Source: Alteribacillus sp041949975
GTDB lineage: Bacteria; Bacillota; Bacilli; Bacillales; Marinococcaceae
DNA: 64,000 nt
Assembly (NCBI RefSeq): GCF_041949975.1
Contig: NZ_JBHFQG010000009.1
Location: forward strand, 1-64,000
Direction: 5' to 3'
Under the pieces are notes generated by a model that saw nothing but the letters and a program-made list of their open reading frames with translations, ran no database searches and had not been told where the DNA came from. Both the position numbers and the translations under genes were made by a program. Below, piece after piece: positions 1-8,570 of this stretch (the stretch's first letter is position 1; every line of letters begins with the position of its first letter).

Positions 1-2
1 TT

Positions 3-176
3 GACTTTGTCGATGACATGGAAGCAGGGCTTGTTCGTGTCAACGCTGAAAGTGCCGGCGTAGAACTGCAGGCTCCATTCGGCGGTATGAAGAAATCAAG
101 CTCTCACTCCCGTGAACAAGGGGAAGCAGCTATCGAATTCTTCACTTCTATTAAAACAGTATTTGTAAAAGGCTAA
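3..176 (+). CDS. Aldehyde dehydrogenase, C-terminal end only
   Basis: The reading frame enters from the left edge and ends at TAA 174-176, giving the last 57 residues. The stretch GLVRVNAESAGVELQAPFGG followed by KSSSHSREQG is the C-terminal substrate and oligomerisation region of NAD(P)-dependent aldehyde dehydrogenases of the alpha-ketoglutaric-semialdehyde (2,5-dioxopentanoate) dehydrogenase type. The catalytic Cys and Glu lie outside the window. The next gene encodes a fumarylacetoacetate-hydrolase-family enzyme, a pairing known from oxidative sugar-acid pathways, so a role in sugar-acid breakdown is plausible but not proven. Confidence 0.8.
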   Translation, partial: DFVDDMEAGLVRVNAESAGVELQAPFGGMKKSSSHSREQGEAAIEFFTSIKTVFVKG

Positions 177-204
177 ATGATCACAACGAATATAACATTT
201 ACTG

Positions 205-235
205 GGGCCAGCCACCGCACGAGGGTGGCTGGTCC
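205..235 (+). terminator. Intergenic hairpin without a T-tract
   Basis: A 12-pair stem (205-216 with 224-235, one G-T pair) centred on CCAGCCACC/GGTGGCTGG lies between the aldehyde dehydrogenase and the next gene. No run of T follows, so it may be an RNA-processing or stability element, or a weak terminator that separates expression of the two genes. Confidence 0.5.
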
Positions 236-264
236 TCAAATAATCGAATAGAGGAGAGGCGCAT

Positions 265-1155
265 ATGCGGATTGTTCAGTTTTATGAGAAGGATGGAGAT
301 CAACTTCACCTTGGCCTTCGTACCTCGCAAGGTCTTTTCGATATTACACAGGCACTGAAAAAATCAAAATATTCTGTTCCTAAAACGGCCGACGAACTTA
401 TTGTGGCAGGTGAAAACGGAGAAGCTGCGGTAAAACGAGTTTATGAAGAGAACGGAACCAATTCTTCTTTTTACAAACAAGAAACGGATGTCACCTATGC
501 TCCTTGTGTACTGCAGCCGGAAAAAATCATATGTATTGGATTGAATTATGCTCGGCATGCAGAAGAAAGCGGGATGGATAAACCAAAAGAGCCAATCGTA
601 TTTAACAAATATGCCAATGCCCTTGCGGCCCACAAAGAAACAGTAACAATACCAAAAGAAGCAGAAAAAGTCGATTATGAAGCAGAACTGGCTATTGTTA
701 TAGGAGACACCGGCCGAAATATTGGAGAGGATGAAGCTTTTCAGTATATGTACGGTTTTGCTGTATCGAACGACGTATCTGCCCGCGATCTGCAATTTAA
801 GTCGCCGCAATGGGTGCTCGGGAAAAGCTGTGATGGCTTTTGTCCATTAGGGCCAGAGCTTGTTACATATGATGAATTGGATAATCCCGCTTCCTTAGCA
901 ATTAAAAGCCATGTGAACGGCGAAATCCGCCAAGACTCCAATACTTCCGATATGATTTTTAACTGTGATGAAATTGTCAGCTATGTTTCTCGTTTCATGA
1001 CGTTAAAACCGGGGGATGTCATTTTAACCGGCACACCAGAAGGCGTCATTATGGGATATCCGGAAAAAGATCAGGTCTGGCTCAAAGACGGTGATGTCGT
1101 AAAAGTAGAGATCGAGCAGCTCGGAACGCTCGAAAATACTTTCATAGCTGAATAG
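265..1155 (+). CDS. Fumarylacetoacetate hydrolase family protein
   Basis: 296 residues. A short N-terminal domain (about 1-85) precedes the FAH fold, which begins around KIICIGLNYARHAEE. Metal-ligand residues are visible in DYEAELAIVIG and SNDVSARDLQ, and the C-terminal LKPGDVILTGTPEGV is the family signature. Members cleave or dehydrate 2-oxo acids, for example fumarylpyruvate hydrolase, 2-keto-4-pentenoate hydratase or 2-keto-3-deoxy-sugar-acid dehydratase. GAGGAGAGG sits a few bases before ATG 265. The upstream semialdehyde dehydrogenase suggests a 2-keto-3-deoxy-sugar-acid dehydratase that feeds 2,5-dioxopentanoate to it. The substrate cannot be read from sequence. Confidence 0.85.
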   Translation: MRIVQFYEKDGDQLHLGLRTSQGLFDITQALKKSKYSVPKTADELIVAGENGEAAVKRVYEENGTNSSFYKQETDVTYAPCVLQPEKIICIGLNYARHAEESGMDKPKEPIVFNKYANALAAHKETVTIPKEAEKVDYEAELAIVIGDTGRNIGEDEAFQYMYGFAVSNDVSARDLQFKSPQWVLGKSCDGFCPLGPELVTYDELDNPASLAIKSHVNGEIRQDSNTSDMIFNCDEIVSYVSRFMTLKPGDVILTGTPEGVIMGYPEKDQVWLKDGDVVKVEIEQLGTLENTFIAE

Positions 1156-1248
1156 GGCAGGAAGATGAAGAGGGTATGAGAAGCTTTTTAACTGTCAGGT
1201 ACGTAGCCGGTTGTTTATAAGCTCGAAGACAACCGACTACATGCTTGA

Positions 1249-1713
1249 TTAGTTTAATTTACTCCAAACCTGTTGATAAACCGTTTTTAGCGGCACACCG
1301 TGAGCTCTTGCAAGCTTTGCACAATCTTCATATTCCGGCGACTGCTCCACCAGCTCCCCGTTGTGAAAAGCCTGTTTTACAGTGATTTCACCCCAGGGAG
1401 ACGAGACGGTTCGGAAATGCCTTTCTAAGCGGTGCACACTAATCGGATAGCTGCGAATGCCAAACGTTGTTGTTTCGGTAAACAAATAGCTTTTAATAGA
1501 AGAAAGCTTTGCTTTTTCACATAACAGCGACAGCATGACCGCTGGACGGTTTTTTTTCATATAAATGGGGGTGTAATATACATCATTGGCTCCCTTTTCA
1601 AACAACTCATCCATAAGGTAGCCAAGCATTTCAGCTGTCATATCATCAAGATTCACTTCTACTTTTATCATACCATCATCAATATGTTCATCACGGTGGT
1701 TAAAGCTTGTCAT
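1249..1713 (-). CDS. LarC C-terminal (LarC2/DUF111) nickel-cofactor protein, stand-alone
   Basis: 154 residues matching only the C-terminal half of LarC, the CTP-dependent enzyme that inserts nickel into the pincer cofactor of lactate racemase. The features are IKVEVNLDDMTAEMLGYLMD, then GANDVYYTPIYMKKNRPA, and the end LARAHGVPLKTVY. AAGGAG precedes ATG 1713. In Lactiplantibacillus, LarC is made from larC1 and larC2 by ribosomal frameshifting. Here no LarC1-like frame lies upstream (1714-2019 is non-coding) and no larA, larB or larE is in the window. It may act with a LarC1 encoded elsewhere or be a leftover. Confidence 0.8.
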   Translation of the reverse strand: MTSFNHRDEHIDDGMIKVEVNLDDMTAEMLGYLMDELFEKGANDVYYTPIYMKKNRPAVMLSLLCEKAKLSSIKSYLFTETTTFGIRSYPISVHRLERHFRTVSSPWGEITVKQAFHNGELVEQSPEYEDCAKLARAHGVPLKTVYQQVWSKLN

Positions 1714-2019
1714 GTTTCGTCACTCCTTGTTTGTATTTTAGCATATCTTCAGGCGCAGAAAGCTTTTGAGTGACACAGAATAATTTCAAGAATATTTTAA
1801 AAAAGTTATTGATTTCTACCATAAAATCCAATAGAATAGTAACAGTAGTTTAGTAATGAATAAACAAGTATTATAATATAAAACAAAATGAAAGCGTTTT
1901 ATTTTTTTGTTTTATATTATAAACTAAGTTTTATATTGTAAAATCAATGAGAGGGAGGTGAGGTTTTTTTCAGCGCAGCATAGTGCAAGACCAACGAGAA
2001 ATTAAGGGAGGTTTTTTAC
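1714..2019. promoter_or_regulatory. AT-rich control region with cre box and repeated operator-like motif
   Basis: This non-coding stretch lies between two divergent genes. A 16-bp perfect inverted repeat (TTATAATATAAAACAA at 1871-1886 with its complement at about 1907-1922) encloses a CcpA cre-like box, TGAAAGCGTTTTAT at 1889-1902, which misses the consensus at one position. A further copy of the arm motif, GTTTTATATTGTAAAAT, follows at about 1930. Three arms around a cre box suggest a specific regulator plus catabolite repression acting on the TRAP binding-protein gene. The regulator is not identified. Confidence 0.55.
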
Positions 2020-3126
2020 ATGAAAAAAAATTGGCTATTACTTTTAACTGTTTTTGTACTTATGTTACTTATAGCTGCTTGCGGCGGTTCCGATGAAGAA
2101 GAAGGAAACGAAGAAGCTTCGGCAGACGAGGGCTCAGAAACAGAAGAAACAGAGGGCGATGGATCAGGTGATCTGGAGGATTTCGCCGAAGGATCGGATG
2201 AGGATAGTGCTCAAACGCTTCGTATCAGTATCGGGGTAAATGATAAGCATCCAGAATATGAAGGTGCAATGAAATTTAAAGAGCTTGTAGAAGAGCAAAC
2301 AGATGACTTTAACGTTGAAGTGTATCACTCTGGACAAATTGCTGATGACCGTGCTGCAGTAGAAATGCTTCAGCTTGGATCTCTTGAAATTACAATTCCA
2401 TCCACTTCTCCAATGGTAAACTTCGTACCGGAATACGGTGTGTTTGACTTGCCATTTACGATGCCAAGTGCTGAAGTAGCAGACCAGGTGCTTGACGGAG
2501 AATTTGGAGACAAAATGATGGGCTTGCTTGAAGATCAGGGACTGGTTGGACTTGCATGGTGGGAAAACGGCTTTCGTAATTTGACAAACGATGCGAAGTC
2601 AGTAGAATCTATTGATGATTTAGATGGGTTGAAAATTCGTACGATGGAAAATGATATCCATTTAGATGCGTGGGAAGAAATGGGAGCAAACCCGACTCCA
2701 ATGGCATTTACGGAATTGTTTAGTGCCATGCAGCAAGGGACGGTAGATGGGCAGGAAAACCCATACCCAACGATTGAGCTTGAAAATTACTATGAAGTAC
2801 AGGACTATCTTTCTGGAACAAACCACGTATACACGCCATTTATTTTCTTGATGGATAAAAACCTTTGGGACAGCTTTGATGAAGAGCAGCAGACTCTTTT
2901 GAAAGAAGCTGCAGTAGAAGCTGGAGAATTTAACCGTCAAAGAAGCCGTGAAGTGGCGGAAGAAAGCCTTGAAAACTTAAAAGAAGACATGGAATTCAGT
3001 GAAATCAGCGATGAAGAAATGGAACGTTTCCGCGAAGCAGTAGAGCCTGTTATCGAAAAACATAAAGATTCCATCGGCGCTGATATTGTTGATGAGTATC
3101 TTGCTGAAATTGAAAAATACGAATAA
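2020..3126 (+). CDS. TRAP transporter solute-binding lipoprotein (DctP family)
   Basis: 368 residues. The N-terminus has a lipoprotein signal with lipobox LIAAC (Cys about residue 21), then a strongly acidic linker (about 22-65), then the DctP fold. Family marks are the ligand-pocket arginine region LKIRTMEN, then GANPTPMAFTELFSAMQQGT and VDGQENP, typical of C4-dicarboxylate or sugar-acid binding proteins. GGAGG precedes ATG 2020. No DctQ or DctM membrane gene is adjacent and the next gene is convergent, so this is an orphan P subunit. The acidic linker suits a salty outside environment. The ligand is unknown; the neighbouring FAH and aldehyde dehydrogenase genes make a sugar acid possible. 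Confidence 0.9.
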   Translation: MKKNWLLLLTVFVLMLLIAACGGSDEEEGNEEASADEGSETEETEGDGSGDLEDFAEGSDEDSAQTLRISIGVNDKHPEYEGAMKFKELVEEQTDDFNVEVYHSGQIADDRAAVEMLQLGSLEITIPSTSPMVNFVPEYGVFDLPFTMPSAEVADQVLDGEFGDKMMGLLEDQGLVGLAWWENGFRNLTNDAKSVESIDDLDGLKIRTMENDIHLDAWEEMGANPTPMAFTELFSAMQQGTVDGQENPYPTIELENYYEVQDYLSGTNHVYTPFIFLMDKNLWDSFDEEQQTLLKEAAVEAGEFNRQRSREVAEESLENLKEDMEFSEISDEEMERFREAVEPVIEKHKDSIGADIVDEYLAEIEKYE

Positions 3127-3133
3127 TTTATGC

Positions 3134-3171
3134 AAAGAGAGAGCTGTTCCAAGCGGTCAGCTCTCTCTTTT
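3134..3171 (+). terminator. Rho-independent terminator after the TRAP binding protein
   Basis: A perfect 13-bp stem, AAAGAGAGAGCTG (3134-3146) with its complement at 3158-3170, is followed by T residues just after the stop codon. Confidence 0.9.
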
Positions 3172-3365
3172 GGGTTATAGCACCGATCTTTCGTTCACTT
3201 GCTGCCTGGGCGGCGCTATCTATGTCGTGTTCCTCTGAAGTTCGCGATGTTAGCAGAAAGGTTTGGAAAGGTTCTCATCCCTTTATTTCCCATAATAACG
3301 TGGCTTTGGCTGGGGGATTCATGAAAATAAGGAATCTCAATAGATCAGCCGCCGCTCCCTTACAT

Positions 3366-4925
3366 TTATTCCTGCTCATCCCGGTATATAAAGTATTTGC
3401 TTCCGAAGGTTTTCGGCATATCTTCTTTAATAGCCCGGGTAAAAGAAATAATTAGCATCATCATTATAAAAATCAAAGGAAAACCGCCAACAATACTGGC
3501 TGTCTGCAGCGTTTCAAGCCCGCCTAAAAACATGAGCACAAGCGATGGTGTAGCAAGCACAAAAGCCCAGAATAAACGGTTCCACCTCAGCGGTTCATCG
3601 TCAATTTCTTTTTGAGTAACCGAAGCTAAAATATAAGAGCCTGAGTCAAAGGTCGTCGCCAAAAAGATGATCGCAAGGATCACGAAAATAGCTACAAATA
3701 AACTGCTTGCAGGAAGCTGCGCGATGGTGCCAATAATCGCAGCAGGTGCACCCTGATCATTTAAAACATCAACTACAGAATATTGACCGCTCAGCTGTAA
3801 ATAAAGACCGAAATTTCCGAGAATCCCAAAGTACAGCGTACAGCCGATGGTTCCGTAAACGAGGGTGCCGACTATCATTTCCCGAATCGTACGCCCTTTG
3901 GAAATCCGGGCAACAAACAGTCCGACAAACGGAGCGTACACGAGCCACCAAGCCCAATAAAAGACAGTCCATGCTTCCGGGAATCCTGTTTCTTCAAATT
4001 CTCCAATACCAGCAAAAGGCTCTGTCCACATGCTCATTTGAAAAAAGTTATCAGCCAGTCTGCCGATACTGTTAAACATTGTACTTCCAAGAAAAACCGT
4101 CGGACCGACAATAAACACAAAGCCAAGCAGTACAAAGGACAGCCACAGGTTAATATTACTTAAAATACGAATCCCTTTACGGAGCCCGCTGTACGAGCTG
4201 ACTGCAAAAATAATGGTACCTAGCACAAGCACCACTGTATTTAAAGCCATATTTGGCTCGATACCGGTGAAATAGTTTACACCTTCTGCGATCAGAGGCG
4301 TGGCAAGAGCCATCGTAGTACCGGCTCCGCCGAGAAGGCCAAACATAAATAACACGTCGACGATCGTCCCAACAGGACCATCCGCATATTTTTTCAATAC
4401 AGGACGGCAGGCTTCGCTGATTTTTAATACCGGACGCTTTCGCACATAATAAAAATAAGCAATCGGCAGGGCAGGTAAACAGTAAATCGACCAGGCAATC
4501 GGTCCCCAGTGGAAAATGCCGTAGGTTGTCGCCCATTCTACAGCTTCCGCTGACTCTGGTTCCAGCCCGAACGGAGGTCCTGTATAATAGTAAGCCCACT
4601 CGATTGTCCCCCAATAAAGGACACTTGACCCGATTCCTGCTGCAAAAAGCATGGCAGCCCAAGTTAATGTATTAAATTCCGGCTGTACCCCCCGGCTTCC
4701 GAGAACAATCCTGCCATAGCGGCTGAAAGCTATATAAAGTAAAAAAATAAATAGTATCATCCCTATTAATAAGTAAAGAACACCAAAATTTTCTGTAATA
4801 AACGTGTTGGCTGAGGTAACTACTGCTTCTCCATAATCAGGAATGAGGACCAGCGGCGCCGCAATGACGATTAATAAAAACAAAGCTCCAAAAAACGTCG
4901 GCCAATCCATAATATTCTTATTCAT
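3366..4925 (-). CDS. BCCT family betaine/choline/carnitine transporter
   Basis: 519 residues from ATG 4925. An in-frame ATG at 4940 overlaps the ribosome binding site GAGGAG, so 4925 is preferred. About twelve hydrophobic segments are evident. The family signature AAGIGSSVLYWGTIEW and the aromatic substrate box FYWAWWLVYAPFVGLFVARIS are intact. The family imports quaternary ammonium osmolytes with Na+ or H+. The C-terminal tail is short, so osmosensing like that of BetP is not evident. It is divergent from the thioesterase gene at 5177, and the pair may handle uptake and CoA-linked use of carnitine or betaine. Confidence 0.93.
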   Translation of the reverse strand: MNKNIMDWPTFFGALFLLIVIAAPLVLIPDYGEAVVTSANTFITENFGVLYLLIGMILFIFLLYIAFSRYGRIVLGSRGVQPEFNTLTWAAMLFAAGIGSSVLYWGTIEWAYYYTGPPFGLEPESAEAVEWATTYGIFHWGPIAWSIYCLPALPIAYFYYVRKRPVLKISEACRPVLKKYADGPVGTIVDVLFMFGLLGGAGTTMALATPLIAEGVNYFTGIEPNMALNTVVLVLGTIIFAVSSYSGLRKGIRILSNINLWLSFVLLGFVFIVGPTVFLGSTMFNSIGRLADNFFQMSMWTEPFAGIGEFEETGFPEAWTVFYWAWWLVYAPFVGLFVARISKGRTIREMIVGTLVYGTIGCTLYFGILGNFGLYLQLSGQYSVVDVLNDQGAPAAIIGTIAQLPASSLFVAIFVILAIIFLATTFDSGSYILASVTQKEIDDEPLRWNRLFWAFVLATPSLVLMFLGGLETLQTASIVGGFPLIFIMMMLIISFTRAIKEDMPKTFGSKYFIYRDEQE

Positions 4926-5176
4926 ACGAAATCTCCTCATTTTTTGTTAAAATATGTCGAAAAAAAGTTCTTCTTATTTACTTTATCATTAAAGTTTCCC
5001 CTGGCAACCGCTGTAATATGTGACGTTATGGCATAATAAAGGAAGAAAGAGGAGCAGCTGCTTTTAAAGAAAATAAGTGAAGAAATACTCCTTGTTTTAG
5101 GGCAAAACCTGTATTTTCAGCAGGAAATGAACGGAAAGATGTGGAATGAATGATATAGAAAAAGGAGAGGGCGGAC

Positions 5177-5653
5177 ATGCGATTAATCCATAAAGATTAT
5201 GTTCGGAAAGAGTTTGTAGATTATAATAAACATATGAACGATGGAGCCTATTTTAATGTATTCAGCTCAGCAGGTGCGCAATTTACTAACTCATTAGGAC
5301 TGGATGAGAAAGGCCGGGAGCGTTACGGAGTTACTATTTTTACATTAGAAACCCATGTCGTTTACGTGAAAGAAATTTTAGAAGGAAAGACATTTAATGT
5401 GTATGGAAGGCTCCTTGATTATGATGATAAACGCCTCCATGTTTTTCTTGAAATGAGAAATGAGGACGAAGAGAAACTGGCAACGTGTGAAATTATGCTG
5501 ATGGCAATTAATCAAAAAGAACGAAGGGCTGGACGGTTTCCAGACGAAGTGCTTGCATCGGTTCGTGAAGCAGCAGCGGAAAGTGAGGGTGAAGATTGGC
5601 CGCAGGAAGCAGGCCGGCGTGTCGGTATCCGCAGTAAAAAAGAAAAACAGTAA
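5177..5653 (+). CDS. Hotdog-fold acyl-CoA thioesterase
   Basis: 158 residues. The N-terminus VRKEFVDYNKHMNDGAYFNV contains the VD(Y)NxHMN pattern of 4-hydroxybenzoyl-CoA-type thioesterases. THVVYVKEILEGKTFNVYGR follows as the central strands, and the C-terminal 25 residues are charged. AAAGGAGAG precedes ATG 5177. Carnitine catabolic operons of proteobacteria encode a betainyl-CoA thioesterase of this fold. With the divergent BCCT carrier next door that role is an attractive inference, but no carnitine dehydrogenase is visible. Confidence 0.8.
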   Translation: MRLIHKDYVRKEFVDYNKHMNDGAYFNVFSSAGAQFTNSLGLDEKGRERYGVTIFTLETHVVYVKEILEGKTFNVYGRLLDYDDKRLHVFLEMRNEDEEKLATCEIMLMAINQKERRAGRFPDEVLASVREAAAESEGEDWPQEAGRRVGIRSKKEKQ

Positions 5654-5657
5654 AAGC

Positions 5658-5682
5658 AGGGCGGGCTTTGCTCGTCTTTTTC
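5658..5682 (+). terminator. Terminator after thioesterase gene
   Basis: The sequence AGGGCGGGC-TTT-GCTCGTCT followed by T residues forms a stem in RNA with several G-U pairs. It lies just after the stop codon. Confidence 0.6.
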
Positions 5683-5691
5683 CTTGGCTTG

Positions 5692-5749
5692 TTGGTATAG
5701 ACAACTATATGATTAATTTGTTATTATAAAGGTAAATAGGTATAGACCA
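5692..5749 (+). promoter_or_regulatory. nagA promoter with two NagR operators
   Basis: TTGGTATAGACAACTA (5692-5707) shares 15 bases with the operator upstream of nagP. A second half-conserved copy, GGTATAGACC, lies at 5739-5748. The first operator overlaps a -35-like TAGACA (5698-5703), with TATTAT 18 bases downstream. This resembles the GntR-type dre operators of NagR (YvoA) in Bacillus subtilis. The second copy abuts an in-frame ATG at 5750, an argument for the later GTG start of nagA. Confidence 0.8.
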
Positions 5750-5776
5750 ATGGGGGGCACCAAGAGGAGTGGTAAA

Positions 5777-6976
5777 GTGACGAAGTCTTTTTTACTTCGA
5801 GATGTTAAAGTGATAAATCCAACGCAGACATTAGAGCACGCATATATTGTCGTAAAGGACGGAAAAATTGCGGCGATGGGCGAAAATGAAAACTTCGAAC
5901 GGGATTTCAGCAAGAATGAATGGCACAGCTTAAAAGAGATAAAAATAGAGCCGGATACTGTGTTAGTACCGGGAATGATTGATGTGCATATACACGGAAC
6001 GAACAATGCCGATACGATGGATGCGACGCCTGAAGCATTAACAGCAATTGCCAAATCACTTCCATCAGAAGGCACAACTTCTTTTCTTGCAACCACCTTA
6101 ACGCAAAGTGAAGCTGCTATCACGAACGCGTTAAAAAACGCAGCTGCTTATGCAGAAGGAGAGCAGCCGTCTGACCGGGCAGAAATGATAGGTGTGCATT
6201 TGGAAGGGCCATTTTTTACCGCAGAAAAAGCAGGAGCTCAGCCAAAAGAGCATTTATGTGAAGCAGATATGGAGCAGTTTAAAAAGTGGCAGGAAGCGGC
6301 AAAAGGGTTAATAAAGTGGGTATCGCTGGCCCCTGAAAAAGACCCGTATTTTCAACTTATACGTTATTTGAAAGACACAGGAGTCATAGCATCAGCAGCT
6401 CATTCCAACGCTTCTAGTGAAGAGGTAGAAAAAGCTATTGACCATGGACTCACACATGTCACTCATTTATTTAATGGGATGAGCGGACTTCACCACCGGG
6501 AGCCGGGGCTTGCGGCCGCCGCTCTTACCCGGCATGAACTGACCAATGAAATCATAGCAGACGGCGTTCATGTGCACCCAGCTATGGTTAACTTGGCTTA
6601 CCAGATGAAGGGTCCTTTTGGCCTTTTAATGATTACGGATTCCATCCGCGCAAAATGTTTGCAAAACGGAGAATACGATTTGGGCGGACAAACTGTCACG
6701 GTCGAAGGTAACCGTCCGTATTTACCGGATGGAACCATTGCTGGCAGCGTATTAAAAATGAACGAAGCGATGAAAAATATTTTAGCTTATACCGGATGCC
6801 GATTTGAAGAAGCAGTAGCGATGACATCCTGGAATGCTGCCTGCAAGTTAGGCACTAAAGACAGGAAAGGTAATATCGCGGTCGATAAAGACGCCGATTT
6901 TGTCCAGCTTGGCCATGACCAAGAGGTTATTCGAACATGGTGCCGCGGAACGCTGGCATACGAGAAGGAAGCTTAA
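5777..6976 (+). CDS. nagA: N-acetylglucosamine-6-phosphate deacetylase
   Basis: 399 residues from GTG 5777, chosen because GAGGAGT is correctly spaced before it. The in-frame ATG at 5750 lacks a ribosome binding site and touches an operator. The enzyme converts GlcNAc-6-P to glucosamine-6-P and acetate in the cytoplasm. Metal and catalytic motifs are present: PGMIDVHIHGTNNADTMDA, the glutamate in GVHLEGPFF, ASAAHSNASSEEV, THLFNGMSGLHHREPG and MITDSIRA with the catalytic Asp. It is the first gene of nagA-nagB-nagR, with 21 bases between its stop and the nagB start. Confidence 0.96.
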   Translation: MTKSFLLRDVKVINPTQTLEHAYIVVKDGKIAAMGENENFERDFSKNEWHSLKEIKIEPDTVLVPGMIDVHIHGTNNADTMDATPEALTAIAKSLPSEGTTSFLATTLTQSEAAITNALKNAAAYAEGEQPSDRAEMIGVHLEGPFFTAEKAGAQPKEHLCEADMEQFKKWQEAAKGLIKWVSLAPEKDPYFQLIRYLKDTGVIASAAHSNASSEEVEKAIDHGLTHVTHLFNGMSGLHHREPGLAAAALTRHELTNEIIADGVHVHPAMVNLAYQMKGPFGLLMITDSIRAKCLQNGEYDLGGQTVTVEGNRPYLPDGTIAGSVLKMNEAMKNILAYTGCRFEEAVAMTSWNAACKLGTKDRKGNIAVDKDADFVQLGHDQEVIRTWCRGTLAYEKEA

Positions 6977-6997
6977 CCATCGAAGGAGGTGAAAGGA

Positions 6998-7771
6998 ATG
7001 GAAATTATTCGCGTAAACAATTACGAAGAAATGAGTGAAAAAGGAGCAGAATTGCTGGTGAGAGAAGTAAGAAATCATCCCGAGATCGTACTGGGCCTTG
7101 CCACAGGTGGAACACCGGAAGGAACGTACAAAATATTTATCGAAAAAGCGAAAGCCGCAAGCCTTGATCTTTCCCATATAACGACATTTAATCTCGATGA
7201 ATACGAAGGCCTCACTCCGGAGCATCCGAACAGCTATCATGCTTACATGAAAGAACATTTATTTTCACCGCTGCAGCTGAAAGAGGCACAAATTCACCTG
7301 CCTAAAGGCAATGCTGCGGATTTGGAGGCAGAGGCTGAACGATATGAACAGCTGATTCAAGAACACGGCAGCATTGATCTACAGCTGCTTGGCATTGGCG
7401 AGAACGGCCACATCGGTTTTAACGAACCTGGCACGCCTCTTGACTCCCGTACTCATATCGTAGAACTGAAGGAATCGACGAGAAAAGCGAATGCCCGCTA
7501 TTTTGAAAGAAAAAGCCATGTCCCTAAACGTGGCGTTACGATGGGAATTGCTTCTATTATGGACAGCCTCCGTATTGTGCTGCTTGCTTCGGGTGAGCGT
7601 AAAAAACAAGCTATGAAAACACTGTTAGAAGGCAAAATCAGTGAAACATTTCCTGCATCCATTTTAAAACGGCATCCGTATGTTACAATCATAGCGGATG
7701 AAAAAGCGCTTTCTGATGTTTCGGAAAACGAATTGAAAAAATACGATGACCCTACACGATATGTCCCTTAA
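6998..7771 (+). CDS. nagB: Glucosamine-6-phosphate deaminase
   Basis: 257 residues from ATG 6998, preceded by a near-perfect AAGGAGGTGA. The upstream in-frame GTG is part of that ribosome binding site. The enzyme deaminates glucosamine-6-P to fructose-6-P and ammonia. Motifs seen are GLATGGTPEGTYK, the catalytic-aspartate region FNLDEYEGL, GIGENGHIGFNEPG with the ring-opening histidine, and GVTMGIASIMDS. The length fits the short NagB of Firmicutes, which lacks the E. coli allosteric extension. Confidence 0.96.
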   Translation: MEIIRVNNYEEMSEKGAELLVREVRNHPEIVLGLATGGTPEGTYKIFIEKAKAASLDLSHITTFNLDEYEGLTPEHPNSYHAYMKEHLFSPLQLKEAQIHLPKGNAADLEAEAERYEQLIQEHGSIDLQLLGIGENGHIGFNEPGTPLDSRTHIVELKESTRKANARYFERKSHVPKRGVTMGIASIMDSLRIVLLASGERKKQAMKTLLEGKISETFPASILKRHPYVTIIADEKALSDVSENELKKYDDPTRYVP

Positions 7772-7799
7772 CGGGTGGGAAAAAAGAGGTGGAAACCGG

Positions 7800-8531
7800 A
7801 TGATTGACAAGAGTTCACCGCTGCCGATTTATTATCAAATCCAAGAAATGATTCGAAAAAAAATGGACGCTGGAGAATGGCAGCCAGGAGATATGCTTCC
7901 ATCTGAACGCATATTTGCAGAAGAATTTGAAGTGAGCCGTATGACGGTGAGGCAAGCCATTACAGAACTTGTCAATGAGGGACTGTTACGGCGCGAAAAA
8001 GGAAAAGGAACGTTTGTAGCCGAAAAAAAACTAGAACAAACGCTGCAAGGTTTAACAAGTTTTACCGAAGATATGAAAGCACGCGGGTTCGAACCAGGTA
8101 ATATCCTGAATTACTTTCGTGTTTCAGAAGCAAACAGTGATACAGCCAAAGCATTGAATATGAAAGCTGGAGAAAAAGTATACGAAATGCAGCGTATCCG
8201 TCTTGCTGATAAAGAACCGATGGCCCTGGAAACGACTTTTATTCATGCAGACTTGATTAAAGGCCTCTCCGAAAAGGTTGCTGGAAAATCGCTGTACAGC
8301 TATATCGAAAACGAACAGAATCTGAAAATAGGTTTTGCCAACCAAACCTTAGAATCTGCGATTGCAGCAGAAAAAGAAGCAGAGCTTCTTGGTATTCAAG
8401 CCGGCGACCCTATATTATGGATCTCGCGCATGACTCATCTGCAAGATGGAACACCGTTTGAGTACGTCAAATCTGCTTATCGAGGCGACCGCTATAAATT
8501 CAGCATCCACATGCCGCGAGACGGACGCTGA
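7800..8531 (+). CDS. nagR: GntR/HutC-type repressor of the GlcNAc regulon
   Basis: 243 residues from ATG 7800, with GAGGTGG eight bases upstream. An N-terminal winged helix-turn-helix (about 1-70, with LPIYYQIQEMIRKKM and SRMTVRQAITELVNEGLL) precedes a UTRA ligand domain (about 90-243) that in the family senses glucosamine-6-P or GlcNAc-6-P. It sits at the end of nagAB. Matching operators occur before nagA and nagP, so autoregulation through the nag promoter is likely. Confidence 0.93.
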   Translation: MIDKSSPLPIYYQIQEMIRKKMDAGEWQPGDMLPSERIFAEEFEVSRMTVRQAITELVNEGLLRREKGKGTFVAEKKLEQTLQGLTSFTEDMKARGFEPGNILNYFRVSEANSDTAKALNMKAGEKVYEMQRIRLADKEPMALETTFIHADLIKGLSEKVAGKSLYSYIENEQNLKIGFANQTLESAIAAEKEAELLGIQAGDPILWISRMTHLQDGTPFEYVKSAYRGDRYKFSIHMPRDGR

Positions 8532-8570
8532 TGTATTCTTGCAAACGAGTTAGGAGAGAGAAACGGTCCT

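Noticed and set aside
364..810. Long minus-strand frame opposite the fumarylacetoacetate hydrolase gene
   Set aside because: It is antisense to a well-supported family gene, has no ribosome binding site and no protein-like composition.
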